From the NCBI RefSeq assembly GCF_000215105.1, contig NC_015588.1:1612001-1676000 (forward strand): a stretch of 64,000 nucleotides of DNA, written 5' to 3'. This document shows positions 34,408-42,054 of this stretch, in pieces (the first letter of the stretch is position 1; each line of letters begins with the position of its first letter). The notes beneath the pieces are model-generated. The model searched no databases, was not told where the DNA came from, and saw only the letters and a program-made list of their open reading frames with translations. The position numbers and the translations under genes are program-made. Source of the stretch: Isoptericola variabilis 225 (GTDB lineage: Bacteria; Actinomycetota; Actinomycetes; Actinomycetales; Cellulomonadaceae).

Positions 34408-36489
34408 ATGGATCACGACCACGCAGGCACCGAGACGCTCGAGGACGCCTCGCCGGACACGCGGGCGCTCGACGGCCTCGTCGACGTGGACCTCGTCCGT
34501 CGTCTCGGCCTTGACCAGATCCTGCTGCCGCGTCGGGCCGTGAGCGGCACCTACCGCAGCGCCACGCCGCGCGGGTCGGGGAAGATCCTCGAGGTGCGGG
34601 TCGACGTCGACGGCTCCCGCCCGCAGCAGCGCGTCAGCGGCGACGTGTGGTCCCACGTGCGCTTCCTCTGGTTCGACTTCACGTACTACGTCGAGTCGTT
34701 CGTCGTCGAGAACCCGGTCGTCACCACGACGACCGCGGACGTCGTCGTCCGCGGGACGATCGCCGTCTACGGCAAGCCGGGGCGCACCGGTGAGACGCTC
34801 CACGTGCACGTCCCGCGCGTGCGGATCTTCAGCCCGGCGCCCCCGGCGTGCGTGCGCTGGACGGTGCGGGGCGTCACCGACGTCTACGCCTGCCCCAAGA
34901 TCTCCGACTACTTCCGCACCGCGACGCTCGAGGTCGACCGGCTCCAGGGCACCACGTTCCCGCCGCAGATCAACCCCACGATCGCGCCGTCTCCGACCGG
35001 CCTGCCCGCGACCGTGAGCGTGCGCGAGGTGTTCCAGCGCTCCGGCATCGACCTGACCGTGACGCACGACGACGTGCTCACCGACACGGACAGCGACGAC
35101 GCCGGCACCAACTGGAGCGAGGTCGAGCTGCACGACCTCATGGAGACCCGGTTCGACAGCTTCGCGAACACGCTGCAGTGGCGCATGTACGGCGTCGTCG
35201 TGCCGCGCTTCGGCAACCCCGGGTACAGCTCGGGGTACTACGGCGTGATGTTCGACTGGGGTGGGTACCAGTCGGGCGACACCTTCCTGCGGCAGGGCTG
35301 CGCGATAGCCGAGGACGCGATCCGCGGTCGCGCCGGCACGCTGTACGACACCGCGGCCGAGGAGGACCGGCTCCTGCTGCAGACGTTCGTCCACGAGGTC
35401 GGGCACACGTGGAACCTGCCCCACTCCTGGCAGCGCACCGACGCGCCGAGCAGCGCGTCGACGTCGTTCATGAACTACCCGTGGGGCTACACGGGCGGCA
35501 CCGGCGGCGAGACGGCGTTCTGGACCGACTTCGCCTGGCGCTTCGACGACGTCGAGCTGGTCTGGATGCGCCACGCCGACCGCAACGACGTCATCTTCGG
35601 CGGGCGGGACTGGATCGGGAGCAACCTCAGCCACCTGCTGGACCCCGCCATGGAGGTGCCCGACGGCGGTGCCCCGGTGCGGGTCGAGCTCAACGGGCCG
35701 GCGCTCGTCGACATGGCGCAGCCCGTGCACGTCACCGTGTCCGTGGTCAACGACGGACCCGAGCCGATCGAGGTGCCCCGCGACCTGTCGCCCGAGGCGG
35801 GCACGCTGCTGGTGCTCGTCGAGCGTCCCGACGGGGAGGTCGTCGAGCACCGGGCCCCGGTGCACCGGACGGTCGCGCCCGAGGACACGGTCACGGTCGA
35901 GCCCGGCACGCGCCACGAGGCGTCCGTGCTGCTGTCGTTCGCGGCGACCGGCCCGCAGCTCGTCGAGCCCGGGCAGTACCGCGTGCGCGCGCTGCTCACG
36001 CTCGGCCCGGACGTCGCGCTGCCGTCGAACCCGCTGCGCATCCGGGTCGCGCACCCCACCGAGCGGGCCGAGGAGGAGCTGACCGAGCTCGTCACCCGCC
36101 GCGACGTCGCCCAGTTCCTCTACTTCGGCGGGTCGGTCCGCCGTCCGGACCTCGCCGACGTGCTCCTCGAGGCGGCCGACCGCTTCGAGAAGGCCAGCCC
36201 CGCCACCGCCGTCGAGCTGCGTGCCGCCGTCGGCCTGCACGCGGCCCGCGCCGCCAAGACCGTGGACGTGGTCCGCGGAGAGCGCCGCGTCGTCACGCGC
36301 GCGGCCGACCTCGACACGGCGAGCGCCCAGCTCCGAGCCGTCGAGGACGGTCTGCGGCGCAAGGCCGTGGGCCCGGCGGCCGCCGACGCGCTGCGGGAGC
36401 GCATCGCCACGGCCCGAGCCGTCGCGGGCGCGGAGTCGCTCGGCCGCCCGCAGGCAGCGAAGCGCGGGGAGGGCCGCGGGACGCGGTGA
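34408..36489 (+). CDS. large metzincin-like zinc protease, no signal peptide
   Basis: A 693-residue protein not placed in a characterised family. HEVGHTWNLPH at residues 329-339 fits the extended metzincin zinc motif HExxHxx(G/N)xxH with Asn in the eighth place, and SFMNY around Met355 is a plausible Met-turn 16 residues later. Residues 40-220 are rich in beta strand and aromatic residues, about 430-540 read like a beta-sandwich domain (VELNGPALVDMAQPVHVTVSVVNDGPEP), and the last 120 are helical and basic. No signal peptide or membrane helix is seen, so it may act in the cytosol or leave by an unusual route. GGGAGG precedes the ATG. It ends 6 bp before the membrane hydrolase and is probably in one operon with it. 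Confidence 0.75.
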   Translation: MDHDHAGTETLEDASPDTRALDGLVDVDLVRRLGLDQILLPRRAVSGTYRSATPRGSGKILEVRVDVDGSRPQQRVSGDVWSHVRFLWFDFTYYVESFVVENPVVTTTTADVVVRGTIAVYGKPGRTGETLHVHVPRVRIFSPAPPACVRWTVRGVTDVYACPKISDYFRTATLEVDRLQGTTFPPQINPTIAPSPTGLPATVSVREVFQRSGIDLTVTHDDVLTDTDSDDAGTNWSEVELHDLMETRFDSFANTLQWRMYGVVVPRFGNPGYSSGYYGVMFDWGGYQSGDTFLRQGCAIAEDAIRGRAGTLYDTAAEEDRLLLQTFVHEVGHTWNLPHSWQRTDAPSSASTSFMNYPWGYTGGTGGETAFWTDFAWRFDDVELVWMRHADRNDVIFGGRDWIGSNLSHLLDPAMEVPDGGAPVRVELNGPALVDMAQPVHVTVSVVNDGPEPIEVPRDLSPEAGTLLVLVERPDGEVVEHRAPVHRTVAPEDTVTVEPGTRHEASVLLSFAATGPQLVEPGQYRVRALLTLGPDVALPSNPLRIRVAHPTERAEEELTELVTRRDVAQFLYFGGSVRRPDLADVLLEAADRFEKASPATAVELRAAVGLHAARAAKTVDVVRGERRVVTRAADLDTASAQLRAVEDGLRRKAVGPAAADALRERIATARAVAGAESLGRPQAAKRGEGRGTR

Positions 36490-36495
36490 GGGGCC

Positions 36496-39492
36496 ATGGA
36501 CGTCGAGACCGCCCGGAGCCAGCCGATCCTCGAGCTGCGCGTCCACGGGGTGTCGAACACCCCGCCCGAGGGCATGCTCGACCTCGACCCGGACGAGGTC
36601 GAGCGCGCTGACGGCGACGGGCTCGGCTCCTTCTGGGCGCCCACGGCGGAGGCCGAGGCGCGCGGGCGTGCCGCCGCTCCGGGCACCTTGCGGCACATCC
36701 CGCCGGGGGTGCGCCGGGAGGCGTACTCGTGGGGTGCGATGGCCCGCATCGGCGGCGTCCCGGGCGGACGGGTCCTCGGCGCCGTGGCGCGCGTGGCCGT
36801 GCGGGCCGCGTGGGCGCTGCTCACACCGCTCGGCCTGGCCAACGTGGCGTACTGGGCCCGGCCCGTCCACGACCCGCGTCGGCCGGGAGCGGCAGGACCC
36901 GAGCCGACGGCCGCGGCGACCCGGGTGTTCGCGCTCCTGCTCACGCTGCTGCTCACGGCCGCGGTCACGACCGCCGCGATCGACACGCTCGGGACGCAGT
37001 GCATGCGGCAGGCGCGCCGGCTCGCGGGCGCCGTCGTCGTCGACGTGTGCGCCCGCGTGCCGGAACAGCTGTACTGGCTCGCCCGGTGGGACCACGGCCC
37101 GCGCACCGGTCTGCTGTCGGCCGTGCCGGTGGTGGTGATCGTCGCGCTCGTCCTCGTGGCGCAGAGCGCACGCGTGCGGTTCGACGGACGCGTCTCGACC
37201 GTCCGGGGCGGCGCCGTGCCCGGGGCGCGCCCAGGCCAGAGCGGCCTGCTGCTCCACCGGCCCGGCTTCTGGGTGCGCAAGGACGCCGGCGCCGACCTCC
37301 TGCTCGTCCACCTCGGTGCGGCCGTCGCGCTGGTGGCCCTCCTCGTGTCCTGGACGGCCCGCCCCGGCGCGACGCAACGCGTCGTCGCGGCGTGCGCGGC
37401 GGTCGTCCTCGGGGTCGCCGTCGTGCTCGTCGCGCTGCGCACGGACGACAACGGCGTCGAGGTCGGCCACCCCGTCCCGGCCGGCGGCCACCCCGAGGAC
37501 CCGCCCACCGGCCCTCCGACCCGGCACGGCGGGGTCCGCAGCGTCCTCGCCGCCGGCGTGGCAGGGCTCGGCGTCGCCGCCTGGGTCGCCGCGTGGGTCG
37601 CGGCGGCCGACCGGGCCGGCGTCGTCCCCGACCACGTCGGCGTCGACGCCGCACCGTCCGTCCTCGGGACCGCGCTGGCCGCGATCGCGACCTCCGGGCT
37701 CGTCTGGCGCTACGGTGCCTGGGCCCGCGTGTGGTGGGCGGTCCCGGTGGTCGCGACGGCGGCGGTGGGCGCCGTCGTCCTCGGCGCCCCGGACGCCTGG
37801 ACCACCCCGCTGGTCGTCACCGCGATCGTGGCGCTGGCCGTGCCCGCCGCGGCGGCCCTCGTCGCCTGGGTCCAGAACCTGCGCCCTCACGAAGGCTGGG
37901 ACGGCGCCGGCCCCGGGGTGTTCCTGCTCCTGTCGGCGGCGGGCGCGGCCGTCCTCTCCGCGCTCGTGGTCCTCGGCGTGCAGTGGTGGCTGCGCGGGAG
38001 CAGCGCGCGCCAGCTCGCGCTCGACCCCGTCGAGCCCGGGCTCACCGTGCCCGTCCTGCGCCGCATCGACGCACCGGTCACCGTCGACGTGCCCCCGGCC
38101 TACACGGAGTTCGGCGCGTGGTCGGTCGTGATCCTGCTCGTCTTCGTCGTCATGGGGGTCATGGTCCTGGGCCCCGCCCTGTACGAGTGGGCGCGGCGGG
38201 CGTGCCGCTGGGTCCCCGTCGCACCACGCACCTGCGGCGACCTCGACGGGCCCTCCGGCTGGGCGTTCCGCGAGATCCGCGACGGCGAGTTCGAGGAGAC
38301 CGACGGCCGGCGCCACCACCGCGACGGGCACCAGCCGGTCGACAGCGACATGTCCGTCGTCGTGCGGCGCGTGCAGCGGGCGCGACGCCTGGCCGCGCTG
38401 CTGCACCGGGCCGAGGCGGCGGTCGGCGGGCTCGCCGTCGCGTCGTGGGTGGCGCTCGCGGCCGCCATCGCGTGGCGGGTGCCGGGCGAGCCCGACGCCG
38501 CAGGCTTCTTCGTGCTCCCGCAGTGGTCGCTCGGCATCACGGTCCCCGTGCTCGGCGCGGTCGCCGCGGGCATCGTCGGCGGTGCCGTCGCCGGAGGGGC
38601 CGGGAACCTGGCGCGCCCGTTCGGCATCCTGTGGGACCTCATGGGGTTCCTTCCGCGCAGCGCGCACCCGTTCGGGCCGCCGAGCTACGCCGAGCGCGCC
38701 GTCCCCGAGCTGCGCGCGCGGGTCGACGGGTGGCTGAGCGGAGCGGACCTCCCCGCGTACGACGACGCCACGCGCGCACGCCGCAGGACGGTGGCCCGCG
38801 ATCGCCGGGTGGTGCTCTCGGCGCACTCGCTCGGTGCCGTGATCGCCGCGGCGGTCCTGCTGATCCGGCACGGCAACCCCGTCGACGACCGGGACGCGCG
38901 GCTGCCCGGGCGCGTCGGGCTGCTCACCTACGGCGTGCAGCTGCGCCCGTACTTCTCCCGGTTCTTCCCCGAGCTGCTCGGACCCCGGGTGCTCGGCGTG
39001 CCCTGGTGCGGGCGGCCGGCATGGAGGGGCGACCCCTGGCGCTGGGAGCAGCCGCCCGCGAGGGCGGCGCTCGCGAACCCCGCGGGGACGTCCCCGGAGC
39101 CGACGTCGCTCCACGAGATCCTGCGCGAGGGCAGCGACGGCCGCCGCAAGGTTCCCGCGTGGGTCAACCTCTGGCGTCGTACGGACTTCCTCGGCTTCCC
39201 GGCGGTCGGCTACGGCTGGAACCCCGTGGACCGCGGGGCCGAGGAGGTCGACCGCGGGTCCTACCTCTTCGCCGTGGCCAGCCACAGCGCCTACCCGCGC
39301 ACGCTCGCGTACCAGCGGGCGCTGCAGGAGGTGGTCGACCGGCTCGACGACCGCGAGTGGCTCGACTCGTACCCCACCCTGTGCGAGACGGCGGCCTGGT
39401 GGCGTCCCGCACCGGCGGCCGACGCCGGCACGCCGCTCGCCGAGGCGCAGCCGTGGCGGCCGGTCGTCGCCGGGTCCCCGGGGGGATACTGA
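36496..39492 (+). CDS. giant polytopic membrane protein with a split lipase-like alpha/beta-hydrolase domain
   Basis: A 998-residue protein. Near the N-terminus LELRVHGVSNTPPEGML looks like the first core strand and HG oxyanion loop of an alpha/beta hydrolase. Then come about 12-13 hydrophobic helices, in clusters between residues 95 and 720. After them VVLSAHSLGAVIAAAV presents a nucleophile elbow with Ser778 (AHSLG, a variant of GxSxG), and later ASHSAYPRTLAYQ offers a candidate catalytic His. The hydrolase is thus apparently split around the membrane part. Similar uncharacterised membrane proteins exist in actinobacteria; the substrate, perhaps a lipid, is unknown. It follows the metzincin gene by 6 bp. 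Confidence 0.75.
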   Translation: MDVETARSQPILELRVHGVSNTPPEGMLDLDPDEVERADGDGLGSFWAPTAEAEARGRAAAPGTLRHIPPGVRREAYSWGAMARIGGVPGGRVLGAVARVAVRAAWALLTPLGLANVAYWARPVHDPRRPGAAGPEPTAAATRVFALLLTLLLTAAVTTAAIDTLGTQCMRQARRLAGAVVVDVCARVPEQLYWLARWDHGPRTGLLSAVPVVVIVALVLVAQSARVRFDGRVSTVRGGAVPGARPGQSGLLLHRPGFWVRKDAGADLLLVHLGAAVALVALLVSWTARPGATQRVVAACAAVVLGVAVVLVALRTDDNGVEVGHPVPAGGHPEDPPTGPPTRHGGVRSVLAAGVAGLGVAAWVAAWVAAADRAGVVPDHVGVDAAPSVLGTALAAIATSGLVWRYGAWARVWWAVPVVATAAVGAVVLGAPDAWTTPLVVTAIVALAVPAAAALVAWVQNLRPHEGWDGAGPGVFLLLSAAGAAVLSALVVLGVQWWLRGSSARQLALDPVEPGLTVPVLRRIDAPVTVDVPPAYTEFGAWSVVILLVFVVMGVMVLGPALYEWARRACRWVPVAPRTCGDLDGPSGWAFREIRDGEFEETDGRRHHRDGHQPVDSDMSVVVRRVQRARRLAALLHRAEAAVGGLAVASWVALAAAIAWRVPGEPDAAGFFVLPQWSLGITVPVLGAVAAGIVGGAVAGGAGNLARPFGILWDLMGFLPRSAHPFGPPSYAERAVPELRARVDGWLSGADLPAYDDATRARRRTVARDRRVVLSAHSLGAVIAAAVLLIRHGNPVDDRDARLPGRVGLLTYGVQLRPYFSRFFPELLGPRVLGVPWCGRPAWRGDPWRWEQPPARAALANPAGTSPEPTSLHEILREGSDGRRKVPAWVNLWRRTDFLGFPAVGYGWNPVDRGAEEVDRGSYLFAVASHSAYPRTLAYQRALQEVVDRLDDREWLDSYPTLCETAAWWRPAPAADAGTPLAEAQPWRPVVAGSPGGY

Positions 39493-39495
39493 GCC

Positions 39496-39745
39496 ATGGC
39501 GGTGGCGTCGGGCGAGGTCGTGGCCGTGGTCGGCGCCACGGGCCGGCAGGGCTCGGCCGTCGTGCGTCACCTGCTGCGGGACGGCTGGCGCGTGCGGGCG
39601 CTGACGCGCGACCCGTCCGGCACGGCCGCCCGAACCCTCCACGACCTCGGGGCCGAGGTCGTGCGCGCCGACACCGAGGCCGAGGTCCGCCAGGGACGCA
39701 ACGTCGCGGGCGGTGGCGCGAGCCGGGGTGCGGCACGTCGCGCAC
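39496..39745 (+). pseudogene. NmrA-like NAD(P)-binding protein, wrecked remnant
   Basis: The start reads a clear NmrA-type Rossmann fold: VAVVGATGRQGSAVVRHLLRDGWRVRALTRDP and VVRADTE. The text then jumps to AEVRQGRNVA, a motif that lies about 40 residues later in complete relatives. After a frameshift near 39710 it resumes with VARAGVRHVAH before running into antisense csbD sequence. Most of the protein is missing. Confidence 0.7.
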
Positions 39746-39916
39746 GTCGCGGCCGGCGTCCTTGAGCTTGTCGCCGGACTGCTTGAGCTCGGCCTGCGAC
39801 TCCTCGCGGCGGCCCTCGGCCTCGGTGCTCTCGTCGTCCGTGGCCTCGCCCCAGGCCTTCTTCGCCTTGCCCTTGGCCTCCTCGGCCTGGTGCTTCATCT
39901 TGTCGCCGAAGCTCAT
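39743..39916 (-). pseudogene. CsbD-family stress protein, 3' end lost at a breakpoint
   Basis: MSFGDKMKHQAEEAKGKAKK begins a typical short, charged CsbD protein, followed by KLKDAGRDVRDV. Normal relatives stop a few residues later; here the frame runs on through antisense nmrA and hydrolase sequence to 39164, giving an unnatural Arg/Pro-rich tail. CsbD proteins respond to general stress. The real C-terminus was probably lost with the end of the converging nmrA gene. Confidence 0.65.
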
Positions 39917-39980
39917 GGCGCATCCCCTTCCCAGTCGGTACGTCCACGCTACGGACGGCCCCGGCCGCTCGCAGGGCGGG

Positions 39981-40382
39981 TCAGGCGATCGCGGCGAGCA
40001 GCTCCGCGCACGCGGCCCCGCACCGGCGGCAGCACTCGGCGCACACCCGGCAGTGCTCGTGCATGCCGGCGTGCGCCTCGCACTCGTCGGCGCACGCACG
40101 GCACGCCGCGACGCAGGCCTCGAGCTGGGCGCGGGCGACGGTGGCGTCGTAGGCCGTGCGCCTCGACAGGACGCGTGCCGTCGTCGCGCACACGTCGGCG
40201 CAGTCGAGGTCCGTGCGGATGCACGTGCGCAGGTCCGCTACCATCTCCTCGCCCAGGCAGGCGTCGGCGCACGCCGTGCACGCCTGGGAGCACTCGACGA
40301 GCGTGTCGACGACGCGGGCCAGCAGCTCGCGGTCGACGTCCGTCGGCGCCGGGTGGGCGTCGAGCATCGCGGCGGTCTTCAT
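39981..40382 (-). CDS. four-helix Cys-rich copper-storage-type protein (DUF326/Csp)
   Basis: A 133-residue all-helical protein with 17 cysteines in CxxxC/CxxC spacing spread over four helices (CSQACTACADAC, CADVC, CVAACRACADEC, CRVCAECCRRC). This is the pattern of Csp proteins, tetrameric four-helix bundles that fill their core with Cu(I). There is no Tat signal, so it resembles the cytosolic Csp3 type. GGAGG lies before the ATG. Confidence 0.85.
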   Translation of the reverse strand: MKTAAMLDAHPAPTDVDRELLARVVDTLVECSQACTACADACLGEEMVADLRTCIRTDLDCADVCATTARVLSRRTAYDATVARAQLEACVAACRACADECEAHAGMHEHCRVCAECCRRCGAACAELLAAIA

Positions 40383-40448
40383 GGGCGTCCTCCGATCGAC
40401 GTGGTGTCGCCTCGACGGTAGGCACGCCCCGGTCGCGCTCGCAGGGCC

Positions 40449-40718
40449 TCAGAGCACCCCGAACCCGCTCTCGCCGGCCGGCGGCACGTCGGTCACCTCG
40501 ACGTCGGTCACCTGCGCGGCGGCCGGGCCGGTGCGCAGGACGTCGAGCACGGCGGCGACCGCCGCGTCGTCGCCCTCGACCTCGGCCTCGACGGTCCCGT
40601 CGGAGCGGTTGCGGACCCAGCCGGCGGCGCCGGCGCGGCGGGCGGCCTCGAGCACGGACCAGCGGAAGCCGACGCCCTGGACCCGGCCGTGCACGACGGC
40701 GCGGACGCGTCTGGTCAT
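40449..40718 (-). CDS. acyP: acylphosphatase
   Basis: An 89-residue alpha/beta protein with VVHGRVQGVGFRW (catalytic Arg) and GWVRNRSDGTVEAEVEG (catalytic Asn). It hydrolyses acyl phosphates. AGGAG lies 6 bases before the ATG; that site is at the right end of the IS110-type element, so the upstream promoter has probably been replaced by the insertion. Confidence 0.93.
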   Translation of the reverse strand: MTRRVRAVVHGRVQGVGFRWSVLEAARRAGAAGWVRNRSDGTVEAEVEGDDAAVAAVLDVLRTGPAAAQVTDVEVTDVPPAGESGFGVL

Positions 40719-40732
40719 GCGTTTCTCCTATG

Positions 40733-41789
40733 TCAAGCCGCTGTCGCGTACTGTGCTGCGGCGGCAGCTTGCTGGGCGTTCTTGAGGGTGTTGAACACGA
40801 CTCGGGCGAGTCGGCGTTTGAGGCAGCGCAGGGCTTCGGTCTTCGAGTCGCCGGCCGCGAGCCGCTTGTCGTAGTAGGCCTTGCCGAGCCCCCCGAGGCG
40901 GATCTGGGTGACGGCGATGCGGTGCAGGGCCGCATTGAGCTGCCGGTTGCCCGACTTGTTGAGGCGGACCTTGCCGGCGGTGCGTCCGGACCAGACCGGG
41001 ATCGGCGCGACGCCGGCGTGCATGGCGTACTTGGCCTCGTGGGCGAACCGGCCGATCCCGGCGGTCTCGCCGAGGATCTTGGCCGCAGTCAGCGGCCCGC
41101 AGCCGGGCAGCTCGAGCAGCTCGGGCGCGAGCTGGTCAGCCAGCTGGGCAATCTCCTTGGCCAGCGCGTCCGCCCGCGCCGTGAGCGCGGCGACGTCGTC
41201 GAGCAGCTCGCGGGCCAGGCGGGCATCGATGCCTTCGATGCCGGTGAGGAACTCCGCCAGCCGGGCCCGTGTGGACGCCCGGTCCAACGACTGGGGCGCC
41301 GGGTCCAGGGCCGGGTCGATCCGGTGCAGGTGCCAGCGCAGCCGGTTGATGATCGCGGTGCGCTGCCGCACCAGGTCCTCGCGGTGGTCGACCAGCAGCT
41401 TGACCTCCCGCGACGCCTCGTCATGGGACGCGGCGGGCAGGTCGGGCTCGCGCAGCACCGCACGGGCCACGGCCAGGGCGTCGATCGGGTCCGACTTGCC
41501 CCGGGTGCGGGCGACCCGGCGCCTGCTCGGCCATCATCTTCGGCGGCACCCGCACCACCTGCTGCCCGGCGTCCAGCAGGTCCAGCTCCAGGCGGGCCGA
41601 CAGGTGCCGGCAGTCCTCGACGCCCCACCGCAGGTCAGTCCCGAACGTCGACTCGGCCCAGCGCGCCGCCTTGTCATGACCCTGGGCATCGGCCTTCACC
41701 GTCATCTGGCCGAGCCGGCGGCCGGCCGGGTCGACCGCGACGAACGTGTGTGAACGCTTGTGGACATCGGCACCGACAACGACAACCAT
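40733..41789 (-). pseudogene. IS110-family transposase, frameshifted
   Basis: The first part reads MVVVVGADVHKRSHTFVAVD (first Asp of the DEDD domain), GVEDCRHLSARLE and RVPPKMMAEQ. The frame then shifts near 41517-41530 and continues as RRVARTRGKSDPIDALAVARA, and the C-terminal Transposase_20 part reads LPGCGPLTAAKILGE and PVWSGRTAGKVRLNKSGNRQLN with the candidate catalytic Ser. About 350 residues in total. Two missing bases or one extra base would account for the break. IS110 transposases are not normally made by programmed frameshifting, so the copy is probably dead unless this is a sequencing error. Confidence 0.85.
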
Positions 41790-41832
41790 GGTGGTTGCCT
41801 CCTCTCTCACCTGATCAGTGACGGGGACGGTC

Positions 41833-41985
41833 GGACCGGCCGGCGGACACATCTCAGTGGGGGCGACGCCACGCTCCTATCAAGTCACGCCGGCCGGTCC
41901 CTTCACACCCGGCGCCGGCAAAACGCATGCAGGTCAGGCCACAGGCCGACACCGAGGCTATGAGCCAGGCACCATGCGTGAAGGG
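41833..41985 (-). ncRNA. candidate bridge RNA of the IS110-type element
   Basis: Upstream of the transposase, on its strand, two stems with large internal loops occur in tandem. The first (41923-41929 with 41973-41979, extended by 41899-41906 with 41978-41985) encloses about 43 bases. The second (41833-41845 with 41888-41900, 13 perfect pairs) encloses 42 bases with an inner hairpin. This order and shape fits the target- and donor-binding loops of IS110 bridge RNAs. The loop strand CTTGATAGGAG resembles CTTGACATAGGAG at the right end (40725-40737). Function is inferred. Confidence 0.5.
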
Positions 41986-42054
41986 ATCCAACCACCGCAA
42001 CCGCGGCACATCCACCCTCACACTGACGCGAGGCTACAGCGCGCGGCCGGTTCG

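Larger units (their letters stand above)
40725..42045 (-). mobile_element. IS110-family insertion sequence (approximate ends)
   Basis: The element contains a frameshifted IS110 transposase (41789 to 40733) and about 255 bp of non-coding left end (41790 to roughly 42045). IS110 elements lack terminal inverted repeats and normal target duplications, so the ends are estimates limited by the acyP ribosome site and the stop of the gene at 42055. No second copy is in the window. Confidence 0.7.

Noticed and set aside
33955..39642. 1895-residue minus-strand open frame opposite the metzincin and membrane hydrolase
   Set aside because: Low-complexity Arg/Gly/Pro/Asp text with no domain, exactly antisense to two convincing genes.
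39164..40099. CsbD fused to a long Arg/Pro-rich domain as a novel protein
   Set aside because: The extra part is exact antisense of nmrA and the membrane hydrolase gene and begins at a breakpoint; run-on after loss of the stop is simpler.
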